Shown here: positions 34,811-42,648 of the stretch, one piece after another
Layout: every line of letters starts with the position of its first letter
Position numbering within the stretch: the stretch's first letter is position 1
From: Rhodobacteraceae bacterium D3-12
Lineage (GTDB): Bacteria > Pseudomonadota > Alphaproteobacteria > Rhodobacterales > Rhodobacteraceae
NCBI GenBank assembly: GCA_025916135.1
Contig: CP104793.1
Coordinates: 2,728,001 to 2,792,000, forward strand
Direction of reading: 5' to 3'
Length of the DNA: 64,000 bases
The notes under the pieces: model-generated
What the model was told of the DNA's origin: nothing
Database searches by the model: none
The model's input: the letters and a program-made list of their open reading frames with translations, nothing else
Program-made: the position numbers and the translations under genes

Positions 34811-35113
34811 ATGTCCAACACGATGAAAACCGTTGCCCTCGCCGGCGCCGTTGCCACCGCTCTGACGGCCCACGCCACCTCTGTTTCGGCTGCCGAAAAA
34901 GAGAAATGCTACGGCGTGTCCCTCGCCGGTCAGAACGACTGCAAAGCCGGCGCCGGCACCACCTGCGCAGGCTCCTCGACCGTCGATTACCAAGGCAACG
35001 CTTGGAAACAAGTCGTCAAAGGCACCTGCACCACGATGGAACTGCCCGCAATGGCCGATGGCAAAGCCCGCATGGGCTCGCTCACCGAGCTGAAGCGCGA
35101 CCTGCCGTCCTAA
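34811..35113 (+). CDS. bufA: bufferin-type RiPP precursor (DUF2282 family, BufA1-like)
   Basis: The 100-residue product belongs to the DUF2282 family of small exported proteins now called bufferins. Its signal peptide spans residues 1 to about 27 (cleavage near SVSA-AEK). The mature part has four cysteines, Cys33 in [10 protein letters not shown], Cys44 in NDCKAG, Cys52 in TTCAGSS and Cys73 in GTCTT, matching the conserved family set. In characterised homologues the adjacent DUF692 enzyme modifies cysteines, and the product binds copper in the periplasm. Here it leads bufA-bufB-bufC-bufD with AAGGGAG upstream of ATG 34811. That this protein is modified and binds copper is inference from the family. 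Confidence 0.88.
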   Translation: MSNTMKTVALAGAVATALTAHATSVSAAEKEKCYGVSLAGQNDCKAGAGTTCAGSSTVDYQGNAWKQVVKGTCTTMELPAMADGKARMGSLTELKRDLPS

Positions 35114-35200
35114 ACCTCTCCGGTCCGGGCGGGGCGAAACCAGCCCTATGCCCCGCCCGGACCCCCTTGTTCACGCCCCGTTCACACCGCGAGTCCAGAC

Positions 35201-36055
35201 ATGCTTGACCAGAACCGTCACTCCGCTCTGCCGCCCGCGCCCGGCGTTGGCTACAAGCCGCAACATTACGCCGACATCATGCACAACGCCGCCCCCGTCG
35301 GCTGGCTCGAAGTGCATGCCGAAAACTACATGTCCGACGGTGGCCGCCCCTTGGCACAACTCCGCCACCTCGCCGACCGCTTCCCGATGTCCGTGCATGG
35401 CGTTGGCCTCTCCATCGGCGGCGAAGCCCCGCTAGATGCAGAGCACCTCGCCCGCCTGCGCCACCTCTGCGACTGGCTCTCCCCAGCCAGCTTTTCCGAG
35501 CACCTCGCATGGTCCACCCATGAAAGCGCCTTCCTCAACGACCTCCTGCCGCTGCCCTATACCACCGCCACGCTCACCCGCGTCGCCGATCATATCGACC
35601 AGCTTCAAGAGACGATCGGCCGCCAAATGCTGCTCGAAAACCCCTCCTCCTACCTCGCCTTCGCCAACAGCACGTGGGAAGAGCCCGACTTCCTCGATGA
35701 AATCGCGCGGCGCACCGGCTGCGGGCTGCTGCTCGACGTCAACAACGTCTTCATCTCCGCCACCAACCTCGGGTTCTCACCCCAAAGCTATATCGACGCC
35801 TTCGCGCTTGATCGGGTTGGCGAAATCCACCTCGCCGGGCATGACACGGAAGAGGACGAGCACGGCAAACCCCTCCTGATCGACAGCCACGGGCGCGAAG
35901 TGGATGAACCCGTCTGGGCGCTCCTCGACTATACGCTTACGCGCTCCGGTGCGCGCCCCTTGCTGGTCGAATGGGACAACGACGTGCCCGACTGGCCCGT
36001 GCTCGCCGCCGAAGCCACCCGCGCGGCCCACGCCCTCGAAAGCGTCTCGGCATGA
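35201..36055 (+). CDS. bufB: DUF692 multinuclear non-heme iron oxidative enzyme (MNIO) for bufferin maturation
   Basis: The 284-residue DUF692 protein is a TIM-barrel MNIO that installs oxidative modifications on cysteines of bufferin precursors. Likely metal ligands and active-site residues are visible: His66 in SVHGVGLSIGG, Glu100/His101 in SFSEHLAW, Glu146 and Asn147 in LLENPSSYL, Asp179 in LLLDVNNVF, His210 and His214 in EIHLAGHD, and Glu247 and Asp249 in VEWDND. It lies 87 bases after bufA. Length and motif set match intact family members, so I expect an active enzyme. Substrate assignment rests on operon position. Confidence 0.92.
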   Translation: MLDQNRHSALPPAPGVGYKPQHYADIMHNAAPVGWLEVHAENYMSDGGRPLAQLRHLADRFPMSVHGVGLSIGGEAPLDAEHLARLRHLCDWLSPASFSEHLAWSTHESAFLNDLLPLPYTTATLTRVADHIDQLQETIGRQMLLENPSSYLAFANSTWEEPDFLDEIARRTGCGLLLDVNNVFISATNLGFSPQSYIDAFALDRVGEIHLAGHDTEEDEHGKPLLIDSHGREVDEPVWALLDYTLTRSGARPLLVEWDNDVPDWPVLAAEATRAAHALESVSA

Positions 36056-36105
36056 ACAACCAACAGCATTCCCACATGCCTCCCCCGCCTACACCCCGCC
36101 CGCCC

Positions 36106-36240
36106 CTTCATCTTGCTGTAAATACTCCGGGGGCGTGGGGGCTGGGCCCCACTTGAACCTGTGTATGGGGGCTTGCCCCCATTTTAAACGGGGCGTGTCG
36201 CACCGAAGGTGCGCGACAAACCTGTCTGGCCCCCACTCTA
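36106..36240 (+). repeat. dispersed intergenic repeat, copy D, inside the buf operon
   Basis: It begins CTTCATCTTGCTGTAAATAC and TCCGGGGGCG like copy B, then carries GTGGGGGCTGGGCCCCAC, a partial second unit (ATGGGGGCTTGCCCCCAT), and the hairpin GTGTCGCACC-GAA-GGTGCGCGAC. It occupies most of the 264 bases between bufB and bufC, a spacing far larger than in the rest of the operon. No gene lies in this gap. Confidence 0.75.
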
Positions 36241-36319
36241 GGCTGCGCCTACAGCCCGCCGCACCCTCGACCCCACAAAACCTCACCACCGAGAATTTCC
36301 CACCCGAAAGCTCTCTGTC

Positions 36320-37078
36320 ATGAGCGATCAAACAACCTTCCGCGCCGCGCTGCTCGATCCCGAACGCGCCGTTCCCCCCGGCCTCCTCGACGGGAGCGGT
36401 CAGCCCGCCGGCGCGCGCTTCTCGGTCTATCGCAACAATGTCACCGCCTCCCTGAGCGAAGCCTTGGAGCAAACCTTCCCGGTGATCCGCAAACTGATCG
36501 GGCCGGAAAACTTCCGCACGCTCGCCATCACGTACCTGCGCGCCCACCCGCCATCCTCGCCCATCCTGTCGCGCTATGGGGCGGGGTTCCCAAGCTTCCT
36601 TGACGGGTTCGAGCCGCTCGCACAGCTCGCCTACCTGCCCGATACCGCGCGTCTGGAACGCGCCCTTGTGCAAAGCTACCACGCCGCCGATGCCGCGCCT
36701 GTTGATGCCAGCATTTTCTCGACCACCGCCCCCGACGATCTGCCCCGCCTGCGCCTCACCCTCGCGCCGCCGGTGCAGCTTGTGCGCTCGCGCTGGCCGA
36801 TCCATGGCATCTATGAGTTTAACACCCGTGACGACGCCCCCCAGCCGCCGCATGACGGCCAAAACGTGCTTGTCACCCGCCCCGATTACGACCCGCTCCC
36901 GCGCCTTCTACCCGCAGGAGGCGGCACATTTATCGCCGCTCTCCTGTCTGGTGAAACCCTCGGCAGCGCCGCCGCCGCAGCCACCGAAACCACCCCCGAT
37001 TTCGACCTCTCCGCGCTCTTGTCGCTGCTCTTGCAGGACAACGCCCTTGCGGATGTAACACTTGAGGATCAGCCATGA
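36320..37078 (+). CDS. bufC: DUF2063 family protein, MNIO partner (BufC)
   Basis: The 252-residue protein belongs to DUF2063 (putative DNA-binding domain family), found next to DUF692 enzymes. The N-terminal half carries the family core: SVYRNNVTASLSEALEQTFPVI, followed by SPILSRYGAGFPSFLDGF. Despite the domain's old name it is thought to bind the precursor and help the MNIO enzyme. The C-terminal half includes the strand-rich VQLVRSRWPIHGIYEFN typical of the family. Its stop overlaps the bufD start (ATGA). Confidence 0.9.
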   Translation: MSDQTTFRAALLDPERAVPPGLLDGSGQPAGARFSVYRNNVTASLSEALEQTFPVIRKLIGPENFRTLAITYLRAHPPSSPILSRYGAGFPSFLDGFEPLAQLAYLPDTARLERALVQSYHAADAAPVDASIFSTTAPDDLPRLRLTLAPPVQLVRSRWPIHGIYEFNTRDDAPQPPHDGQNVLVTRPDYDPLPRLLPAGGGTFIAALLSGETLGSAAAAATETTPDFDLSALLSLLLQDNALADVTLEDQP

Positions 37079-37629
37079 ACACCTTGTTTTCAATCTATAA
37101 CTCCACCACCACACGCCTTGAAAAAGCCGACTGGTTGGTCCCCACACTGGCGCGCTTCCTCTTTGCCGCCGTGCTGCTGATGTATTTCTGGAAATCGGCC
37201 CTCACCAAGATCGGAGACGGGGTCTTCGGCTTCCTCGACCCCACCAGCGCCTATTTCCAGATTTTCCCGAAACTGGCCGAGGCCTATGAATACGACACCT
37301 CTAAATTCGGCCTGCTCCACTGGCTGATTGCGCTGGCCGGCACATGGGCCGAATTCATCCTGCCGCTGCTACTGCTGCTTGGGCTCTTCACCCGTCTCGC
37401 CGCGCTCGGCATGATCGGTTTTCTCGCCGTCCAAACCCTGACCGATCTCTACGGCCACGGCGTCATCAACGAACCCGCCACCATCGGCGCGTGGTTCGAC
37501 AACGGCGCCTCCTCGCTGCTGATGGATCAGCGCAGCTTGTGGCTGTTCCTCCTCGTGATCCTCGTGATCAAAGGCGCAGGCCCGCTGTCGCTGGATCGCC
37601 TGCTCAAACCCAAACCCGCCGAAACCTAA
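37075..37629 (+). CDS. bufD: DoxX family membrane protein (BufD)
   Basis: The 184-residue inner-membrane protein has the DoxX pattern of four hydrophobic helices, including LARFLFAAVLLMYFWKSALTK split at the first helix, LAGTWAEFILPLLLLLGLFTRL and LWLFLLVILVIKG. DoxX proteins close many bufferin operons, perhaps handling the redox balance or quinol supply of modification or export; the exact role is not known. It overlaps bufC by four bases, so it is co-translated. No clear terminator follows. Confidence 0.88.
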   Translation: MNTLFSIYNSTTTRLEKADWLVPTLARFLFAAVLLMYFWKSALTKIGDGVFGFLDPTSAYFQIFPKLAEAYEYDTSKFGLLHWLIALAGTWAEFILPLLLLLGLFTRLAALGMIGFLAVQTLTDLYGHGVINEPATIGAWFDNGASSLLMDQRSLWLFLLVILVIKGAGPLSLDRLLKPKPAET

Positions 37630-37771
37630 ACGCCAGCCGGGCCCTCGTCATACGGACCCCCGCCAGACGGGCCCTCTCCAGCCCGGCCACATAAGCCCTC
37701 TCGCCTGCTGAAACCGTAGCAAGCCGCGCAGGCGGCCTGATCACGCGCGCGCCGCGCCGTGCAAACGCCGC

Positions 37772-38968
37772 TTATCCGCCCTGATAAACCGCGCTCACCT
37801 CTGACCGGATGATCCGCGCAATCAACGCACATTCCTCAAGCGTAAAGGTCAGCGGCAAGCGCATATCCATGATCGCCCGCAAGACCCGATCGCTCACCGG
37901 CATCCGCTCGGCCTTCACATAGCGCCAAGAGTCATAGCGGCTGGTAAACCCTTCGGGCTCCGCCCCGCCGAACCACTTCAACTCAACGCCTCTTGCCGCA
38001 CAGCGGGCCCGCAACTCCGCGATCTTCTCATCCGCCCAATCCAACAGCAAAAACTGGATCGACGAGCCAACGAAATACTCCTCTTCCGGCCGCTCGACCA
38101 CGCCAAGCCCCGCCACCCCGCGCAGCCCCTCCTCGACCACGCGATACCGCGCATTCCACGCCTCGCATTGCGCCTCAAGCCGCCGCAACTGAGGCCGCAA
38201 AATCGCCGCCCGCAAATGATCCATCCGCCCCGACACATTCGGCGTGTCATATTTCACCCGCTCGAACACCTCTGGCGATGGCGCCGCGAGATGCCGCTCA
38301 TAAAGCATATAGGACCCCGACAGCATCACCGCCCGCGCCGCGACCTCCTCGTCATCAGTGACAAGAAAGCCTCCCTCGCCAGAATTGAGATGTTTGTAGG
38401 TCTGTGTCGAATAGCAGCCGATCACCCCATCCGTGCCGCTCAACCGCCCGCGCCACCGCGCGCCCATCGTGTGGGCGCAATCCTCGATCACCTGCACACC
38501 ATGGGCGGTGCAAATCTCCATCACCCGGTCCATATCCGCTAGATGGCCGCGCATATGGCTCAGCATCAAGATCTTCGCCTGCCCCTTGGCCGCCTGCGCC
38601 TCAAGATCCTCAAGATCAATGGTCAGCGCCTCGCTCACCCCGACAAACACCGGCACCGCGCCCACGCTCGCAATCGCGCCGGGCACCGGGGCCAGCGTGA
38701 AGGCATTGGTCAACACCCGGTCGCCCGGCGCCACCCCCAAGGCCCGCAAGGCACAGGCCAGCGCATAGCCCCCCGACGCCACGGCGAGACAGTATTTCGC
38801 CCCCATCGCCTCGGCGAACTCCTGCTCCAACAAGGCGACCTCTCCGGCCTCGCCCTCGGCGACGTTATAGCGGTGCAAACGCCCGGTTTTCATCACCCTG
38901 ACGGCGGCCTCAATGGCCTCATCCGGGATTGGTTCCTGCTGCGTGAAATTGCCATCAAACTTTTCCAT
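37772..38968 (-). CDS. DegT/DnrJ/EryC1/StrS family PLP aminotransferase
   Basis: The 398-residue PLP enzyme belongs to the sugar aminotransferase group. The phosphate-binding region is AVASGGYALACALRALG, the cofactor Asp is in VIEDCAHTMGARW, and the Schiff-base lysine is in STQTYKHLNSGEGGF. Family members make amino sugars for surface polysaccharides or antibiotics, but no glycan cluster surrounds it, so the substrate is open. ATG 38968 is clear. The gene stands alone between convergent bufD and divergent MmgE/PrpD. Confidence 0.85.
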   Translation of the reverse strand: MEKFDGNFTQQEPIPDEAIEAAVRVMKTGRLHRYNVAEGEAGEVALLEQEFAEAMGAKYCLAVASGGYALACALRALGVAPGDRVLTNAFTLAPVPGAIASVGAVPVFVGVSEALTIDLEDLEAQAAKGQAKILMLSHMRGHLADMDRVMEICTAHGVQVIEDCAHTMGARWRGRLSGTDGVIGCYSTQTYKHLNSGEGGFLVTDDEEVAARAVMLSGSYMLYERHLAAPSPEVFERVKYDTPNVSGRMDHLRAAILRPQLRRLEAQCEAWNARYRVVEEGLRGVAGLGVVERPEEEYFVGSSIQFLLLDWADEKIAELRARCAARGVELKWFGGAEPEGFTSRYDSWRYVKAERMPVSDRVLRAIMDMRLPLTFTLEECALIARIIRSEVSAVYQGG

Positions 38969-39074
38969 GCCGCCTTAATGCGCCGCGCCCGCGTGCCCGT
39001 CAATGTCGCATCCCGCCCGGTGAATTGACGCAAATGTCCAAGGAAACAGCGCCAAACCCGTGCACACTGTTTCT

Positions 39075-40382
39075 ATGAGCCATCCCGACCCCATCGCTTT
39101 TATCCACGAGTGCAACTGGAGCGACCTGCCCGCAGATGCGCAAGTGATGACGCGGCTCAACCTGCTTGACCTTACCGCGATCGCCGCCGCCGCCCAAACC
39201 ACCCGCCTGACCGAGCTGATCGCCGCCCATGCGGCGCACCAATTCGCAGGCGTCCAGCCGATGCTGTTTGACCCAAGAAGCGCCTCGGCTGCGGGCGTTG
39301 CCCTTGCGGCGGGTATGCGTATCGACAGCCTTGATGGTCACGACGGTTTTAATCCGGCCAAGGGGCATATCGGCTGTCCGCTGCTGCCCGCGCTCCTAGC
39401 GCTTGCGCCGGCTGACCTTTCGGGGGGTGCGTTTTTGACCGCCCTCGCGATGGGCTATGAATTCGGCGCGCGCGCCTCGGTGGCGCAACATGCCACCGCG
39501 CCCGATTATCATACCTCCGGCTCATGGGGGGCGGTCACCGCCGCCGCCGCTGGTGCGCGGCTGCTCAAGCTCGACAGCCAGCAAACCCGCCACGCCCTTG
39601 GCATCGCCGAATACCACGGGCCCCGCAGCCAGATGATGCGCTGCATCGACCATCCTACTATGGTCAAAGACGGCTCTGGCTGGGGCGCGATGGCGGGCGT
39701 GTCCGCCGCGCTGCTTGCACAATCGGGCTTTACCGGCGCGCCGTCGCTGATCACCGAACAGGCGCAGGACCACTGGGGCGACCTTGGCGCGCGTTGGTAC
39801 GTGAGCGAGCAATACTACAAACCCTGGCCGGTCTGCCGCTGGGTCCAAGGCCCGGTTGAGGCGCTGCTTGCCCTGCGCTCTGCCCATGGCGTCGCCGCCA
39901 GCGATGTCGCCAGCATCGAGATCGAAACCTTTCACGAGGCTGTGCGCCTCGCCACTGCCAGCCCCAAAACCACCGAAGAGGCGCAATATTCTACCTCTTT
40001 CCCCTGTGCTCTGGCGCTGGTCCATGGCGATATCCGCCCCGAACATCTGCGCGATGAGGCCCTGCAAGAGAGCGAGACCCTACGCCTGTCACAGGCCACG
40101 GTCATGCGCGAACATGCCCACGCCAATGCTTATTTCCCGCAGCAGCGCTTCGCCCGCGTCAGCCTTGGTCTGCGCAATGGCGCACGGCTCAAGACCGACT
40201 GGATAGAACCGCGTTGGGGCCCGCAAAATCCGCCCCGCGCCGCCGATCTCGAGGCCAAATACCGCGCCTATGCCACGCCCATCCTCGGCCCCGCCCGCGC
40301 CGAGGCGATTGAAACCACGATTGCAACGCTTGAAACGCGGCCCTACGCCGACCTTGGGCAATTGCTCATGGCGCCGACCTGA
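39075..40382 (+). CDS. MmgE/PrpD family protein
   Basis: The 435-residue protein belongs to the family of 2-methylcitrate dehydratase (PrpD) and aconitate decarboxylase-like enzymes. Recognised segments are LDGHDGFNPAKGHIGCPLLPALLAL, shown here in two parts by the HD and the HIGCP turn, YHTSGSWGAVTAAAAGARLL and EQYYKPWPVCRWVQGPVEAL. Length is slightly below PrpD (about 480). No methylcitrate cycle genes are near, so it may act on another substrate. ATG 39075 is preferred over GTG 39060. Confidence 0.85.
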   Translation: MSHPDPIAFIHECNWSDLPADAQVMTRLNLLDLTAIAAAAQTTRLTELIAAHAAHQFAGVQPMLFDPRSASAAGVALAAGMRIDSLDGHDGFNPAKGHIGCPLLPALLALAPADLSGGAFLTALAMGYEFGARASVAQHATAPDYHTSGSWGAVTAAAAGARLLKLDSQQTRHALGIAEYHGPRSQMMRCIDHPTMVKDGSGWGAMAGVSAALLAQSGFTGAPSLITEQAQDHWGDLGARWYVSEQYYKPWPVCRWVQGPVEALLALRSAHGVAASDVASIEIETFHEAVRLATASPKTTEEAQYSTSFPCALALVHGDIRPEHLRDEALQESETLRLSQATVMREHAHANAYFPQQRFARVSLGLRNGARLKTDWIEPRWGPQNPPRAADLEAKYRAYATPILGPARAEAIETTIATLETRPYADLGQLLMAPT

Positions 40383-40420
40383 GGCCGGTTTGGAGGGGTG
40401 CGCCTGTGGTTGGGACGGGA

Positions 40421-40470
40421 GCGAGGGGCCAGCCCCTCGCGCTCCCCGGGATATTTTTGGTCAGATGAAG
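40421..40470 (-). repeat. dispersed intergenic repeat, copy E (reverse orientation)
   Basis: GCGAGGGGCCAGCCCCTCGC is a perfect-stem hairpin, followed by GCTCCCCGGGATATTTTTGG and TCAGATGAAG. It fills the gap between the convergent MmgE/PrpD and gph genes, so it may act as a bidirectional terminator-like element. Confidence 0.75.
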
Positions 40471-40486
40471 ACACAGAGCGCAAGCC

Positions 40487-41149
40487 TCAGGCCAGCAGAC
40501 GCGCCACCACGCCCGGCAGGTCTTCGTATCGCTCAAGCAAGGCTTCCGGGTTGAGCGCGGCCATATCCTCGCCCGAGGGGCCGAAGGTCACAAGGATGCT
40601 TGGCACCCCGGCTGCGCGCGCGGTGTTGCGGTCGGTGTCGCTGTCGCCCACCAACAGGCAACGCGCCGGATCGCCGCCCGCCCGCCGGGCCGCTTCGAAC
40701 AATGGCTCGGGATCTGGCTTGCGCACCGGCAAGGTATCCGCCCCGACCAGCGCCGCGAAGGCATCGCGCACGCCCAAGCCCTGCAACAGCTGATCGGCCA
40801 GTCCTTCGGGTTTGTTGGTGCAAATCCCGACGCCGAACCCTTCGGTTTTCAACGCCTCGACGGCCTCCATCGCACCGGGATAGAGCACCGTGTGGCGGTC
40901 GATCTCGCCGGCGTAGGCCTCTAACAGCTGCGGATACCAGCGGTCGATCTCGGCCTCATCGGCCGTGCCGATCCGCCCCAGCCCCAGCCGCAGCATCGCC
41001 TTGCCGCCGCGCAGCGCCGTGCCTGCATCGCGGCCCGCGTCCAGCACATCGCCCGCGCCCAACGCGCGAAAACACGCATTCGCCGCCGCGATCAAATCGC
41101 CGCTGGTGTCCGCCAACGTGCCATCAAGGTCGAAAATCACCGTTCTCAT
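40487..41149 (-). CDS. gph: HAD-family phosphoglycolate phosphatase
   Basis: The 220-residue HAD hydrolase has motif I FDLDGTLADT at residues 6-15 with the nucleophilic Asp, motif II in VGICTNKPEG, and motifs III/IV in VRKPDPEPL and LLVGDSDTDRNTARAAGV. The cap follows motif I, as in the phosphoglycolate phosphatase group, and length matches Gph. Related beta-phosphoglucomutase-type activities cannot be excluded. It is divergent from glmU. Confidence 0.85.
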   Translation of the reverse strand: MRTVIFDLDGTLADTSGDLIAAANACFRALGAGDVLDAGRDAGTALRGGKAMLRLGLGRIGTADEAEIDRWYPQLLEAYAGEIDRHTVLYPGAMEAVEALKTEGFGVGICTNKPEGLADQLLQGLGVRDAFAALVGADTLPVRKPDPEPLFEAARRAGGDPARCLLVGDSDTDRNTARAAGVPSILVTFGPSGEDMAALNPEALLERYEDLPGVVARLLA

Positions 41150-41289
41150 CTGCTCTCCTTTGCGCCGCCTCCGGCGCTTTTCCGCCGCCCTGCGTTACAG
41201 TCCGCAATCTATGTTGAACGCCCCGCCCCTTGCCACACGCCCGTAACCGGATAAAACGGGCCACACCGAAAATAACAAGAGAAACCTTG

Positions 41290-42648
41290 ATGAGCACCGC
41301 CTTGATCGTCCTCGCCGCTGGCATGGGCACACGGATGAATTCCGACCTTCCCAAAGTCCTGCACAAAGTCGCTGGCGCGCCTCTGTTGGTTCACGCAATG
41401 AAATCCGGCGCGGGCTTTGCCCCCGATCGCACGGTGGTCGTCGCCGGTCACGGGGCCGAGCAGGTCGCCGCCGCCGCCCGTGCGTTTGACGAGAACGCCG
41501 AGGTTGTGTTGCAAGAGGAACAGCACGGCACCGGCCACGCGGTTCAAATGGCCGAAGACACCCTCAAAGGGTTCACCGGCGACGCCATCGTGCTCTATGG
41601 TGATACGCCGTTCATCCGCCCCGAAACGCTCGCTGATATGGCCGCCGCCCGCGCCGCCCATGATGTGGTGGTGCTGGGGTTTGAGGCCGCCGATCCCGGC
41701 CGCTATGGCCGCCTTGTCATGTCTGGAGACCGGCTTGAAAAGATCGTTGAGTTCAAAGACGCATCGGATGATGAACGCGCCATAATCCTTTGTAATTCCG
41801 GCGTTATCATGGTCGACGCCGGAACGCTCTTTTCCCTGCTGGCCGACGTCTCCAATGACAACGCCAGCGGCGAGTACTACCTCACCGACATTGTCGCCAT
41901 CGCCAATGCGCGCGGGCTTTCGGCCACCTCTGTCACCTGTGACGAGGCCGAAACCATGGGCATCAATTCGCGCCCGCAACTGGCCCAGGCCGATGCCGCC
42001 TTCCAATCGCGCGCCCGCGCTGAGGCGCTTGAAAACGGCGTCACGCTCGAAGCGCCAGAGACGGTCTTTTTCGCCCATGACACCGTGATCGGGCGCGATA
42101 CGGTGATCGAACCCAACGTGGTGTTCGGCCCCGGTGTGACCGTCGAAACCGGCGCCCATATCCGCGCTTTTTCGCACCTCGAAGGCTGCCATGTCTCGCG
42201 CGGCGGCGTCATCGGCCCCTATGCCCGCCTGCGCCCCGGTGCCGAACTCTCCGAAGACGTGCACATCGGCAATTTTGTCGAGATCAAAAACGCCACCCTC
42301 GCCGCCGGGGCCAAGGCCAACCACCTCAGCTATATCGGCGATGCCGATGTTGGCGAGGCCAGCAATATCGGCGCAGGCACCATCACCTGTAACTACGACG
42401 GCGTGATGAAACACCGCACAACCATCGGCGCGCGCGCCTTTGTTGGCTCCAACACGATGTTCATCGCCCCGGCCACCCTTGGGGACGAAGCGATGACCGC
42501 CACCGGCACCGTCTTTACCGGCGACGTGCCCGACGGCGCCATGGTCATCGGGCGCGCCGAGGCACAGATCAAGCCCGGATTTGCGCGCAAATTCATGCAG
42601 ATGCTCAAGGCCAAAAAGGCCCGGCAATCGAAAGATGAGGATAGCTAA
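41290..42648 (+). CDS. glmU: bifunctional GlcN-1-P acetyltransferase / GlcNAc-1-P uridylyltransferase
   Basis: The 452-residue enzyme makes UDP-GlcNAc for peptidoglycan and LPS. The N-terminal uridylyltransferase carries LAAGMGTRMNSDLPKVLHKV and the metal site YGDTPFIRPE. The C-terminal left-handed beta helix has hexapeptide repeats from about residue 265 and the acetyltransferase site region GAKANHLSYIGDADVG. ATG 41290 is the family start; in-frame sequence upstream is leader DNA. The stop abuts the glmS start with no gap, so both UDP-GlcNAc genes form one operon. Confidence 0.95.
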   Translation: MSTALIVLAAGMGTRMNSDLPKVLHKVAGAPLLVHAMKSGAGFAPDRTVVVAGHGAEQVAAAARAFDENAEVVLQEEQHGTGHAVQMAEDTLKGFTGDAIVLYGDTPFIRPETLADMAAARAAHDVVVLGFEAADPGRYGRLVMSGDRLEKIVEFKDASDDERAIILCNSGVIMVDAGTLFSLLADVSNDNASGEYYLTDIVAIANARGLSATSVTCDEAETMGINSRPQLAQADAAFQSRARAEALENGVTLEAPETVFFAHDTVIGRDTVIEPNVVFGPGVTVETGAHIRAFSHLEGCHVSRGGVIGPYARLRPGAELSEDVHIGNFVEIKNATLAAGAKANHLSYIGDADVGEASNIGAGTITCNYDGVMKHRTTIGARAFVGSNTMFIAPATLGDEAMTATGTVFTGDVPDGAMVIGRAEAQIKPGFARKFMQMLKAKKARQSKDEDS

